A stretch of DNA of 64,000 nt from contig BSBK01001163.1 of assembly GCA_027943335.1 (NCBI GenBank), positions 10,001 through 74,000 of the forward strand, given 5' to 3'. The notes beneath the pieces are model-generated. The model ran no database searches. It had not been told where the DNA came from and worked only from the letters and a program-made list of their open reading frames with translations. Below, in pieces: positions 45,518 through 56,599 of this stretch. Both the position numbers and the translations under genes were made by a program. This stretch comes from Chamaecyparis obtusa (Eukaryota > Streptophyta > Pinopsida > Cupressales > Cupressaceae). Each line of letters opens with the position of its first letter. Within the stretch, counting starts at the first letter, position 1.

Positions 45518-46750
45518 TGTAATACCCCAAAAATGGGCTATAGGTTCATTAACCTCCTACATCTTCAAAATTGAATGAAATAGACATCAAAGTCCTAACC
45601 TAAGGCACATCTGCACATTATTGAATCCTAATTGATTATCCTAAATTCTGCATCGGGGAAGATTCCTAGCAATAAATCCTATTTATCCTAATTATCTTTA
45701 ATTTAATTATTATTTGGCAATAAATCCTATTTATCTTAAAAGTTTGATTAATTGAATATTCTGAATATTTAATTAATTAGATTTAATTCTACCACTTAAT
45801 TATTTTATTAAATTTAATTAAATTATTCCTAAATTGTATTATTTAAATTTGACAATAAATCTAAAAATTTATGACTAATTGATTAAATTCTTATTTAATT
45901 AATTAATGTCAGTTGTCAATTTTTAATAATATAGATTTTGGATAAAGTTTGATTTAATAATTGATTAACCCATAAATCAATTGTTTTAATATAAAAAATC
46001 AGTTAAATTGAGAATAAATCACTTTATTTTTAAATTAATTCATAATTAAATCATGCACAACCATAAAAGTAGGCAACTAGAAATTAGCAATCAATTTTTA
46101 AATTGAAACTCAACATCTGATGATGAGTTGAAATTTTATCTAAAAATCTATTTTGATTTAAACACTGGTGTTGCATGATTTTTGCATGTTAATTATCTCT
46201 GATTTCCTGATAACTCAAAAATCAACCTGAGTTTATCAAGAGTGATTTATGGCTTTTCTCCTACATCCTCAAAGCCATGGATTTCTATAAAATCAAGGCT
46301 CAGCTCTTCACAATTATCTCATCAACACTCGAATTTGCACAATTACTCTAGAAAATTGGCAATTGAAGGATTAAACACTTGCGACAAGCAATTTGTGAGA
46401 TCTTTCATAGTTGATCATAGCTTTTTCATAGTTTCATATCATAGCTATGCATTCATAGTTTTCATAGCATTCTTAGAATAATCTACATTCAATCTCAATT
46501 TCATTCATCTAGATTAATTTCATACAGTTTTTCATCCTATTGCATAGAAAATACAAAAATCTAGAATAATCTACATTCATATAATCTTTCATATTTTGCA
46601 TTCAAATCCTTCATTTAGGTGTTGCATTGTCACTGATCTCGATTCCAATTTGAGAACATCATACTCGCACCTACTAGAAGGCAGTAAATCACCTAGCTAG
46701 CATAGTTTCAATTCTTTGCAAGATTTTGATTTTTGATAACCTCTAATGTT
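45518..46750 (+). repeat. 3' LTR of element B
   Basis: Starts TGTAATACCCC, shares its last bases CTCTAATGTT with the 5' copy, then runs into element A protease (GTTGTTGTTCCTACT). About 50 bp longer than the 5' copy in the AT-rich part near 45820-45870. TATA box TCTATAAAAT at 46284-46293. The terminal CA is not visible, so either the end has decayed or a few dozen bases were lost. Confidence 0.83.
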
Positions 46751-46975
46751 GTTGTTGTTCCTACTTCTGATCAATTTCAAGTTAAGCTAGGTTTGCCTTG
46801 GGTGAATGCCATGCATGTTGTTGCTTCACCTATCCATAAGTGTCTTAAGTTCATTCATGATGAAGAAGTGAAGATGATTAATCATAGTTTATATCAACCT
46901 TCTCAGCTTAGAGATTGTGCTGCTCTTGATTTCTTTTGGCCTTCATTACCTAATTCATGTCCTCCTTGACCTGAT
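46751..46975 (+). pseudogene. Protease of element A, C-terminal half
   Basis: Continues the domain cut at 4985: VVVPTSDQFQVKLGLPWVN (46753), AMHVVASPIHKCLKF and a charged EEVKMINHSLYQP, the usual C-terminal end of gag/protease proteins in plant Ty3 elements. Ends at a TGA near 46968. The frame agrees with the N-terminal half across the insertion. No RT follows. Confidence 0.75.
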
Positions 46976-47688
46976 AATATTTTTCATTCATATCAAGCTT
47001 ATAAAAATCATAAGATTCTTGAATAAAGCATACCTCCTATGGATCTTAATCATGGTCTTTTGCCTACACCTTCTATACCTTGTTTAATATGACTTCTAGT
47101 TATGTTAATCAAGTTCAAACTATCACTCTTCCTAAAGAGCCTATCAAAGATCCTTTGATTGTTCCTCCTATTGTTGATAATCCTATTGATCTTCCTAAAG
47201 AACCTGTGAAGGATCCTATGATTATTCCTCCTAGTTCTCAGCCTATTTCAAAATAATCTAAATGTAATCAATCTAGCAATGAACATTGTAAAAAATGTCA
47301 TGCTCATGCTAAAGCTCATAATTCTATTCTTCAAATATCTTTACCTCCTTGGGATAAACCTATGCATGATGTGTTAGAAGAAGTTGTTACTAATAATGAT
47401 GTAAAGATGCATGATTATGATGATTCTATTCATATCTTAGATCCTATTTTGATTAATTTGGATGAAGAAGATACTCTTGATGATACTGATGATGTTAATT
47501 ATGAATATGAGACTATTGACATTGACATTGATTTACCTAATATTCTTTCATCACAATTAACTCTTACACCTAGTGTTGAATATTGTGATTCTCAAGAGGA
47601 TCCTTGTTTGGAACTGGTTATCATACTTACTCTATTGGATATAGTCCCTCTTGTGAGTTACCCTCCTTCCCTAAATGATATACAATGA
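46976..47688 (+). pseudogene. Acidic ORF downstream of the protease in element A
   Basis: Following the protease, the frame is broken near 46970-47100 and then readable to 47688. 47101-47270 is rich in Pro, Ile and Val with repeated KEPIKDPLIV / KEPVKDPMII words. 47362-47688 (108 codons) is acidic: EEDTLDDTDDVNYEYETIDIDID. A CKKCHAHAKAH motif at 47290 resembles a metal-binding site but is not a knuckle. No enzyme. I do not recognise the family. It takes the place where RT would be expected. Confidence 0.5.
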
Positions 47689-48379
47689 GATGGGGAGATT
47701 AGGTGGCATGCTTGATCGACTTGTCCTTTATGGTAGCTTTGTTGTATGTTTTCCTATTTTACTATGCTTCTCCCATAATGTGTTTGCTAAATGTTGTTAG
47801 ATTATTTTATATGATCCTTGTTACTCAGTTGGTGTAAGGTGATAAAGGAATCAAAATTGTTGTTCAAATTCCTCTATAGGTATCTCTATTCTTCTATGCA
47901 TTGTTCAATGTTTTGTTGTAATTGTTATATTGTTTGTAAATGTTTCCTTGTGTAATCTACTTGGATTCAAGATATGGTAGCACTAATTCTTTTTGGTCTC
48001 CATGTCATAGTCCAAAAAGATTCTCCTTCATATCTCTTATGTAATCTTTTCTCCTTTGTGATCGTAGTTCTACTTTATGGGTTGATTAGTGAGTAGCCAC
48101 ATTCACTAGGCAGTTCAATTCCATCTTTCCATTTGCATCGTTTCCTTGTGTGGTTCACAATGGGACATAAGTTCTCATTGGGCAAGGTAATCACACCCTT
48201 TCTATCTCTCTCTAGAGATGTATCTCTTATTGTGATCTAGGAGTCGGCGAAGACTTGAGTCCCTAGGGGATTAAGGTTTCTCTTTGTCCCTTGGATTATG
48301 ATAAGATTATCTTTTCATTCTGATCTCCGTTACCAAGAGTTTGCATCGAGTCCATACTCTTGCTAAAGTGGGGACTTAA
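47689..48379 (+). other. 3' untranslated region and polypurine tract of element A
   Basis: Starts GATGGGGAGATTAGG at 47691, a purine-rich block, then no coding signal. The LTR-adjacent tract AAGTGGGGACTTAA (48366-48379) is the likely plus-strand primer. T-rich words such as CTCCTTTGTG and TCTATCTCTCTCTAG fill the rest. Confidence 0.6.
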
Positions 48380-49894
48380 TGTATTGTCTTAAAATGGAAG
48401 CACTTCCATGATAAGAGCATTTAGCCCTCAGAGTAAGTGGTCTGGGGTTATGTTAAGCACCTTGATTAGGTCTTTGCATGTATCTAGATTTTCCCCCTAT
48501 TATGCTTCCTTCTGCACCCATTTTCACTTCATGCCTACATTTCCTAGCTTTTTAGGTCAGGATCCTGAGGTTTTTGACCATAAGGTCAAAGTTGACCTTA
48601 TGGGGTCAAAGTCAACCTCTATCTTGACCTTGTCAGGATCGACCTCGATCATTTCTTGGTCAAATACAACCTCTTCCTTGACCCCCTATCTATATTTCAA
48701 ATTTCCTTGATTTCTGGGTGTCGTGTTTCGAGGATATTTGTTTCCCACCTCTAAGTCAACCATTTCAGGTTTTGGAATGGTAAATCCTTTAATTGCATTT
48801 AATCTAGGTATATTTTCTAAAGGTTAAGACCTAATTGGGATTTAATTCTCCATGGTGGCCCCTCTAGAGGATTGTGCCCTAGTTCACTATAAAAGGAGGC
48901 CTTCCTCTCTCATTTTCTCATCACTTTTTCATATCTTCCTTTGCCATCAAGCTCTCAAGTGCAAGCAAGTGAATTCAAGCATTCAAAAAATCCTTCAAGC
49001 ATTCTAGTGTTCAAGTATTCATCCATCAAGGAGATCCATTGTTAGCCATTAAAGGATTCAATCTCTTTGGAGCCCCCTTGAAGATCCATGCTTCTACATT
49101 CATCCAAACCTCCTCATATGAAAAGATCAATTCAAGATTGGTGTTGAAGATCAAATGCCATTGATTTGAGACATCCTACATTAATTCTACATCCATTGAA
49201 GCATTCCTACTTGTGGATTTGAGGATTCAAATCCTCTACAAGGACTTCAACATAAGCAAGGTGAATTGTTTCAATTGGTTTGTTTATGCATACTACATTT
49301 TAATTCAATTTCAAGGTTAATTCCTAAATTGGGGTTTGACCAAGGCAAACCCCCCATAAAAACAAAAACCCCATTTTTCTTGTAGGTACAGGTGCAAAAT
49401 TTTAGATCTAAGATCAGATTTGGATACCCTTTTCGGTGAACTTCCGAGATCTGCGAACAAAGTTGAAATAGACCTTCAAATAAGGAATGTAGCCTTTGAC
49501 CTTTTATGAGGGTCAAAGACTACTTGCTGTCAGAAAGATAAAAGATTTCTGGGTTTTCTTCATCTTAACATTTCTAGTCTGAAATAGGTTGCAGAATTGC
49601 CTGAAAGTACACACAAACATCAGAAATTAGCATTTTCCAGATTTTCCCTAATTTGAGGTTAGTACTTGTATTTCAATTATTTTTTATTTTAAGCATAATT
49701 CTCCATAGGGAAATATAGGGTTTTTCTCTCTCTTTCATATTCTCCATAGATTGATTTGATTGTGCATTAGCCTTTTGGTTGATCAAATTGGATCTCTCCT
49801 TTGGGAATTTGGATTTAGGAGTGGATCTCATATTTCCCTCATACATATACACATATACATTTGAATAGGTGTGATTCCATTTTACCCCTATTCA
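48380..49894 (+). repeat. 3' LTR of element A
   Basis: TGTATTGTCTTAAAATGG to CCCTATTCA, partner of 893-2359. TATA-type box CTATAAAAGG at 48887-48896. Contains about 50 bp absent from the 5' copy (49270-49320). Confidence 0.88.
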
Positions 49895-50070
49895 GCTATT
49901 GATATTCACTATGTGGTACTCCTTGTTTATGATCATTTCATGAGGAAATGTCTTGATGGCTCACGAGCTACAAGGTAGGGCATCATACATTATTCATGAG
50001 CTCATTGTTTAATACTGGCATTGTTCATGAGCTCACTATTTAATATCTGGCCAGGCCATGTAATTAGACA
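49895..50070 (+). repeat. Rest of the tandem repeat unit interrupted by element A
   Basis: Picks up at ATTGATATTCACTATGTGG, exactly where the unit cut at 892 would continue, and ends with ATTTAATATCTGGCCAGGCC, a block also found at 53695-53715. This confirms the insertion point of A. Confidence 0.8.
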
Positions 50071-50545
50071 TTATTAGATCATACATTAACACACTTACTA
50101 TTTTGAATTTGAGCTTAGGCATCATGCAATGTTATTGTTGTCATTGCATGCTTGCTATTGTTGTGCACCATATATTATTTTATACACTATTTATTTCATT
50201 GAGACCGTGAGCTTGGCATTTGTAATGTATTTTTTGTTATTGGATCAATGCTACTGTGTTGTTGAGTCTTTATATGGCTTGACTATGGACATGCATAATT
50301 GTAGAAGAGGATGAGTAGTAGGGTGCCAAGAATTGCTTAGATCCTTTGGATCTAACCCCATCTTTTCCTTCCTTGCAGGTTTTGGATCATACAAGAGCAT
50401 ATTGGATTGAACCCAGGATAAACACCTCATTACTTCAAGCAATCTCTAGTACTTTCATTATTTATGTTCATCCACTTATGTATGTTTGCATTCATTCATA
50501 TTCTTCTAAAAGTTGGCTATTAGCGACCATATATGATGATTCCTA
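50071..50545 (+). repeat. Repeat with exon-like segment, copy 1
   Basis: Contains TTCCTTCCTTGCAG at 50367 followed by an open stretch (QVLDHTRAYWIEPR, then SLLQAISSTFIIYVHP). A second copy at 51730-52115 keeps the frame without indels despite many base changes, and also has TTTGCAG before it. The upstream part (GCATGCTTGCTATTGTTGTG, 50144) is shared as well, and its reverse complement occurs at 53950 and 55240. Not a known gene; a degenerate 3' exon of a transcribed repeat is possible. Confidence 0.45.
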
Positions 50546-51000
50546 ATGTTTTTGGGTCATTTGATGAAAAGATGTAAAAGTTTCTTAAAAGTTTAAAATA
50601 GAGACTATATTTCATAATTCCTACAACTACCTACAACTATATTTCATAATTCCTTCTTTGAAGTCATAGGTTAGTTTAAAATGGAGAGGGGTCTCAAAAT
50701 ATTGTAAGTAAAAACATTACACAGTGGCATTTAGATTAAGTACAATATGAATTCAAATGCCTTTAATTATCATACACTTTTGAAATTATCACTCATTGGT
50801 CATTTGACAATTCAAAATAGTAAGTGTATTATTTTATTACTGATGTCCTAATCTTATTACTGATTTCCCTATTTGATCTAATAGCATCAATATAACAAAT
50901 AGAGCACCAACCAATCAAATAGGGACATGAGGTGCTCAAACAGTGAGCTCATAAAACAATATATTTAGTCTTAATAAAATCTTATAAAACAACATATATT
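50546..51000. other. AT-rich mosaic, no gene
   Basis: Short direct repeats (CTACAACTATATTTCATAATTCC twice near 50610-50650, here described by position) and pieces of the flanking repeat in both orientations, such as AAATAGGGACATGAGGTGCTC at 50919, the reverse complement of the hairpin loop region. Nothing coding. Confidence 0.5.
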
Positions 51001-51400
51001 GTGTGAAGTGTTTGATCTCTCTTTATTTCTTTTGGTGTTGATATTTACTATGTAGTACTCCTCCTTTATGATCATTTCATGAGGAAATATCTTGATGGCT
51101 CGCGGGCTACAAGCTAGGGCATCATACATTGTTCATGAGCTCACTATTTAATACTGACATTGTTTACATATTTTCATTTGGAATTCTTGATGACCCGTGA
51201 GCTTTGAGAGCTAGGGCATCATTTCTATTACCTTTAAGACATTGTGTGAAGTGTTTGATCTCTCTTTATTTGTTTTTTTGTTGATATTCACTATGTGGTA
51301 CTCCTCGTTTATGATCATTTCAAGAGGAAATGTCTTGATGGCTTGCGGGCTGCAAGCTAGGGTATCATGCATTGTTTATGAGCTCACTGTTTGAGCTCCT
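51001..51400 (+). repeat. Tandem repeat units, forward
   Basis: One full and one partial unit of the 240-bp family seen at 289-892 (GTGTGAAGTGTTTGATCTCT at 51001 and 51245; CATCATACATTGTTCATGAG at 51119). The second runs directly into a hairpin at 51357. Confidence 0.75.
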
Positions 51401-51462
51401 CATGTCCGTATTTGATTGGCTGGTAATCAAATAGTGAGCTCATAAACAATGCATGATGCCTA
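51357..51462. repeat. Fold-back hairpin 1
   Basis: Arms CTAGGGTATCATGCATTGTT and its near reverse complement ending GCATGATGCCTAAG around a TGTCCGTATTTGATTGG spacer. One of five such hairpins in the next 4 kb. Confidence 0.7.
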
Positions 51463-51729
51463 AGCTCAAATTGAAAATAGTAAGTGTATTATTTTATTAA
51501 GACTAAATATATTGTTTTATTAAGATTTTATTAAGACAAAGTATTTTGGGTTAGTTTTATGTTATTTTATAAGATTTTATTAAGACTAAATATATGATGT
51601 GAACTCATAATTATACTTGATATATATACTTCAAAGGAGGAATTATGAAATATAGTTGTAGGTAGTTATCTCTTCTATAATGATGGAGGAGTGAAAGGTA
51701 ATGATCAATGAGGTTGCTACTATTAGATC

Positions 51730-52115
51730 ATTCATTAATACACTTACTGTTTTGAATTTGAGCTTGGGCATCATGCAATGTTATTGTTGTCATTGCATGC
51801 TTGCTGCTATTGTGCACCATATATTGTTTTATACACTATTTATTTCATTGAGACTGTGAGCTTGTTTTTTCTTTCAGAAGTGTATGGATTGATTATGCAC
51901 ATGCATAATTGTAGATGAGGATCAGTACTAAGATGCCATTCATTGCTTATATATTTTTTTATATAACCCCCATCTCTCTTTTCTTTGCAGGTTCTGGATC
52001 ACACAGGGGCACACTATATTCATACCCGGGTCAAAAATTCATCACTTCAGGCAATGTCTGGCACCCTTATTATTTATGTTCATCCTGTTATGTATGCCTA
52101 TACTCTTGCATTTTA
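51730..52115 (+). repeat. Repeat with exon-like segment, copy 2
   Basis: Partner of 50100-50545. Preceded by TTTCTTTGCAG (51981), then QVLDHTGAHYIHTR and SSLQAMSGTLIIYVHP in the same frame as copy 1. The two copies differ at many bases but no indel is seen across about 150 bases. Confidence 0.45.
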
Positions 52116-52371
52116 TTCTGAAAGTTATTTTCCTTGTATAGTATATAAAAGTTATTTTTCATATATATACATGTAATCTTTAGATGCAATTTTTTTTTTT
52201 ACTTTACATGTATCTTTGCATGAAATGAACACAAATTAAAAAAGATCATCTAATAATCCAAACTAGGGTACTATAGTCGCTCATCTAGTAATTAGTTCCC
52301 CAAACCATTACTAAGGATTAAACATAAGTCTAAGTCCCCAAACCTATTGTTCTATGTGTATAAAAATATAA

Positions 52372-52780
52372 ATGGTGCACAACAGCAACAAGCATGCAAT
52401 GATAGCAATAACATTGCATGATACATGAGCTCAAATTCAAAACAATAAGTACATTAATGTATGATCTAATAGCAAAAACCTCATTGATCATTACCTTTCA
52501 CTCCTCCATCATTATAAAAGAGATAACTACCTACAACTAGGGCACCGTGCATTGTTTATGAGCTCACTGTTTGAGCACCTCATGTCCCTATTTGATTGGT
52601 TGGTGCTCAAATAGTGAGCTCATAAATAATCCATGATGCCCCTAGCTTGCAGCCTGCAAGCCATCAAGATATTTTCTCATGAAATGATCATAAACGGGGA
52701 GTACCACATAGTTAATACCAACAACAAAACAAATAAGGAGAGATCAAACACTTCACACAATATATGTTTTTTTATAAGAT
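52372..52780 (-). repeat. Inverted repeat unit 1 with hairpin 2 (52537-52645)
   Basis: Reverse-oriented copy of the mosaic repeat: GCACAACAGCAACAAGCATG, AACATTGCATGAT, CTCCTCCATCATTATAAAAG, then the hairpin, then GGGAGTACCACATAGTTAAT, which is the reverse complement of the forward unit. No coding signal. Confidence 0.7.
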
Positions 52781-52999
52781 TTTATTAAGACTAAATATAT
52801 TGTTTTATGAGCTCACTATTTGAGCACCTCATGTCCCTATTTGATTGGTCGGTGCTCTATTTGTTATATTGATGCTATTAGATCAAATAGGGACATTAGT
52901 AATAAAATAATACACTTAGTATTTTGAATTTGAGCTAATTAAGATTAAGATATCCTACTGTTTTGAATTTCTATGTGCTTTGAGCCAATGAAATTTTGG

Positions 53000-53715
53000 T
53001 AATTTTGTAATTTTGAAAAAGAAAGTGTCATTTGTAATTTTTGTGAATTCAAAGAGCTTTCGGGAAGACGGCACTGCACTTTTACATGGTACGAAGAGGG
53101 AATTGTTTATGAGCTCACTATTTGAGCACCTCAATTTCATTTTGATGGCATTTGTTGATTCAATGGCACAATATGAATTTTAATAGTGGCATTGTTTACA
53201 TATTAGCTTTTGGAATGCTTAATGAGCTGCGAGCTTTGAGATCTAGGGCATCATTGCTATTACCTTCAAGGCATTGTATGAAGTGTTTGATCTCTCTTTA
53301 GTTATTTTCCTGTTGATATTCACTATGTGGTACTCACTGTTTATTATCATTTCATGAGGAATGTCTTAATGGCTTGCGAGCTACAAGCTAGGGCATCATA
53401 CATTGTTCATGAGCTCATTGTTTAATATTGGCATTGTTTACATCTTTTCATTTGGAATGCTTGATGACCTGCGAGCTTTGAGAGCTAGGGCATCATTTCT
53501 ATTACCTTCAAGGCATTGTGTGAAGTGTTTGATCTCTCTTTATTTATTTTTTTGTTGATATTCATTATGTGGTACTCCCCATTTATGATCATTTCATGAG
53601 GAAATGTCTTGATGGCTCACGGGCTAAAAGCTAGGGCATCATACATTGTTCATGAGCTCACTATTTAATACTAGCATTGTTCTTGAGCTCACTATTTAAT
53701 ATCTGGCCAGGCCAT
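53000..53715 (+). repeat. Forward copy of the left flank
   Basis: Matches 50-766 in order, including the GAAAGTGTCATTTGTAATTT start and two tandem units (units at 53190 and 53426), ending ATCTGGCCAGGCC. A fold-back arm fragment (GAGCTCACTATTTGAGCACC, 53110) is inserted. An old segmental copy of the repeat. Confidence 0.7.
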
Positions 53716-53925
53716 GTAAATGGTACCAGGCCAACCCAATCAGCCCAACAAAATTTGTCATATTTATCTTTGTCAAATACACTTGTTTACCATTTTGTTC
53801 TTGTTCTTTAGACAAATATTGCATCAAAAGTAATTGTAAACAATGATTCAATGAAAAATAAACAACTACAATAGATCAAACCCCAAAAGAATATAGTAAA
53901 CTCTAATAGCTCATGGTCTTAATGA

Positions 53926-55640
53926 AATAAATAGTGCATAAAATAATATATGGTGTACAACAATAGCAAGCATGCAATGACAACAATAACATTGCATGAT
54001 GCCTGAGCTCAAATTCAATACAGTAAGTGTATTAATGTATGATCTAATAGAAGCAACCTCATTGAGCATTACCTTTCACTCCTCCATCATTATAGAAGAG
54101 ATAAATACCTACAACTAGGGCATGATGCATTTTTTATCAGCTCACTATTTGAGAACCTCATGTCCTTATTTGATTGGCCAGTGCTCAAACAGTGAGCTCA
54201 TAAATAATGCATGATGCCCTAGCTTGCAGCCCACAAGCCATCAAGAAATTTCCTCATGAAATGATCATAAACAGGGAGTACCACATAGTGAATATCAAAA
54301 CAACAAAACAAATAAAGAGAGATCAAATACTTCACACAATATATAGTGGTCTCAATGAAATTAACAATGTATAGAATAATATATGGTGCACAATAGAAGC
54401 ACACATGCAATGATAGCAATAACATTGCATGATGGCCGAGCTCAAATTCAAAACAATAAGTGTATTAATGTATGATCTAATAGTAGCAACCTCATTGATC
54501 ATTACCTTTCACTCCTCCACAATTATAAAAGAGATAACTACCTACAACTAGGGCATTATGCATTGTTTATGAGCTCACTGTTTGAGCACCTCATGTCCCT
54601 ATTTGATTGGAAGGTGCTTAAAAAATGAGCTCATAAATAATGCATGATGCCCTGGCTTGTAGCCCACAAGCCATCAAGACATTTTCTCCTAAAATGATCA
54701 TAAACAGGGAGTACCACATAGTGAATATTGAAACAACAAAACAAATAAAGAGAGATCAAACACTTCACACAATATATGTTATTTTATAAGATTTTATTAA
54801 GACTAAATATATTATTTTACGAGCTCATTACTTGAGTACCTCATGTCCCTATTTGATTGGTCAGTGCTCTATTTGTTATATTGATGCTATTAGATCAAAT
54901 AGGGACATCAAATAGGGATACCAGTAATAAAATAATGCACTTACTATTTTGAATTTGAGCTCATAAATATTAAGATATCCTATTGTTTTGAATTTCTATG
55001 TGCTTTGAGCCAATGAAATTTGTATCATCATGATGAAGGAATAATGCATTAAATGTCTTACTTATGTCCCTATTTAATTGGAGGGTGCTCTATTTGTTAT
55101 ATTGCTTCTATAAAAGTAGAATGGAAATGGTGATTCAATGCATCTACAAACTCAACAACATGGTAGTACTGATCCAATAACATAAAATACATTACAAATT
55201 CCAAGCTCACAATCTCAATGAAATAAATAGTGTATAAAACAATATATGGTGCATAACAGCAACAAGCATGCAATGACAAAAATAACATTGCATGATGCCC
55301 GAGCTCAAATTCAAAATAGTAAGTGTATTAATGTATGATATAATAGCAACAACCTCATTGATCATTACCTTTCACTCCTCCATCATTATAGAAGAGATAA
55401 CTACCTACAACTAGGGCATCATGCATTGTTTATGAGCTCACTATTTGGGCACCTCATGTCCCTATTTGATTGGTCGGTGCTCAAACACTAAGCTCATAAA
55501 TAATGCATGATGCCCTAGCTTACAGCCCACAAGCCATCAAGACATTTCCTCATGAAATTATCATAAACAGGGAGTACCACATAGTGAATATGAAAACAAC
55601 AAAACAAATAAACAAAGATCAAACACTTCACACAATATAT
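53926..55640 (-). repeat. Inverted repeat units 2-4 with hairpins 3-5
   Basis: Three reverse-oriented units starting near 53926, 54350 and 55213, each with the order seen at 52372. Hairpins: 54115-54222, 54548-54655 and 55411-55518, each with arms of about 43 bp (CTAGGGCATCATGCATTGTT type) around a TGTCCCTATTTGATTGG spacer. In the last, roughly five mismatches separate the arms. No gene; short open frames read across repeats. Confidence 0.7.
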
Positions 55641-55940
55641 GTTCTTTTATAATATTTTATTAAGACTAAATATATTATTTTATGAGGTCACTGTTTGAGC
55701 ACCTCATGCTCATATTTGATTGGTCGGTGCTCTGTTTGCTATATTGATGCTATTAGATATATCTATTCCAAATGATATAACTCTTCTTGAATAAACATGC
55801 ATGCCAACCATTTGAAAAAATGTCCATATGAAATCTAGAGCAATACATTAATTTTATAGTGAATTCATGATTTATAATGCCCCTTGATTTATGGTGAATT
55901 AATTTTATAGTGAATTCATGATTTATAATTTAGTTGTAGA
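55641..55940. other. Junction of fold-back region and element B2
   Basis: A partial unit (GAGCACCTCATGCTCATATT) ends near 55760. Then come AT-rich bases with a short duplication (GTGAATTCATGATTTATAAT at 55859 and 55909). B2 homology starts at about 55940 with no LTR and no target duplication, so this is a truncation point. Confidence 0.6.
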
Positions 55941-56597
55941 TCATGATGAATCATGACCAACAATAGTGTAGATCATGTAGGTTTGAAGGGAATCATATGG
56001 AGGATATGATAGTGCTTCCACTAGGAACTCATAGCATAGCTCATGTTTAGGCTGCTGTAATAAAGTAGATAGCATTTCCATGGCATCAACAACTTTGTTC
56101 TCCAATTTAGGAATTTGCTCAAATGTGATAGATATGAAATATTTCTTTAGATCATCTACCATTCTCTTGTATGGATCTAGCTTTTCATCTTTCATTTGAT
56201 ACACATCATTAACTTGGTGTATTACAAGCTGTGAGTCTCCATGAATGTGTAGCTCTGTTACCCTCCATTCAATTGCTATATTAATGCCATTAAGAAGGGC
56301 TTCATATTCAGAAATATTGTTTGTGCAAGGAAACTTTATTTTGAATGCTTTAGGTATTGAGTATCCTTTAGGTGTGATGAACAATATGCCTACTCCATAT
56401 CCATTCTGTGTATAGGAGTCATCAAAGAATAACTTCCATGATCTAGAAGAAAGATTCATGATATAGGAATCTAGGAATTCCATTTGCATTGGTGTATCAT
56501 AAAAAAATGGTGCTTCAGCTAGTTGATCTACAATTACTTGTCCTTTGATAGCTTTTCTTTCAACATATTCAATGTCGAATTCACTTAATAGCATCAC
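55941..56597 (-). pseudogene. Second RNase H of B2
   Basis: 218 codons open. SRSWKLFFDDSYTQNG, FPCTNNISEYEALLNGI, ELHIHGDSQLVIHQVND, PKLENKVVDAMEML in the same order as B; here the last acidic residue, in VVDAM, is kept. The first block reads FDDS (Gly to Asp). It is cut after IVGHDSS, where B continues. Confidence 0.87.
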
Positions 56598-56599
56598 CC

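Larger units (their letters stand above)
4986..46750 (+). mobile_element. Element B: Ty3 Tat/Ogre-like giant retrotransposon with antisense ORF
   Basis: LTR pair 4986-6165 and 45518-46750. Order: leader, gag, protease, G-patch-like region, RT, RNase H, second (archaeal-type) RNase H, integrase, long 3' region with an antisense plant mobile domain ORF, polypurine tract. The extra RNase H plus the size (about 17.8 kb after removing C1, C2 and C3) mark the Tat/Ogre lineage of plant Ty3 elements. It interrupts the protease of element A. The 5' flank reads CTACC and a possible 3' partner is CTAAT. A second copy (B2) of its 5' two-thirds lies inverted at 55941-62886. Confidence 0.88.
893..49894 (+). 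mobile_element. Element A: outer Ty3-type gag/protease retrotransposon, split by element B
   Basis: Two LTRs (893-2359 and 48380-49894) enclose a primer-site candidate, a gag ORF, half a protease, the whole of element B, the other half of the protease, an acidic ORF and a polypurine tract. Without insertions it is about 7.2 kb. No reverse transcriptase, RNase H or integrase is visible in its own 4.2 kb of internal sequence, so it must have been mobilised in trans. The candidate target duplication is GTTGT (888-892) against GCTAT (49895-49899), three of five bases, in an otherwise continuous tandem repeat unit. It is the oldest insertion in the nest. Confidence 0.85.

Noticed and set aside
49895..55760. 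Regularly spaced repeats that could suggest a CRISPR-like array
   Set aside because: Units are 240-430 bp, differ in orientation and have no short unique spacers; the context is plant nuclear repeats.
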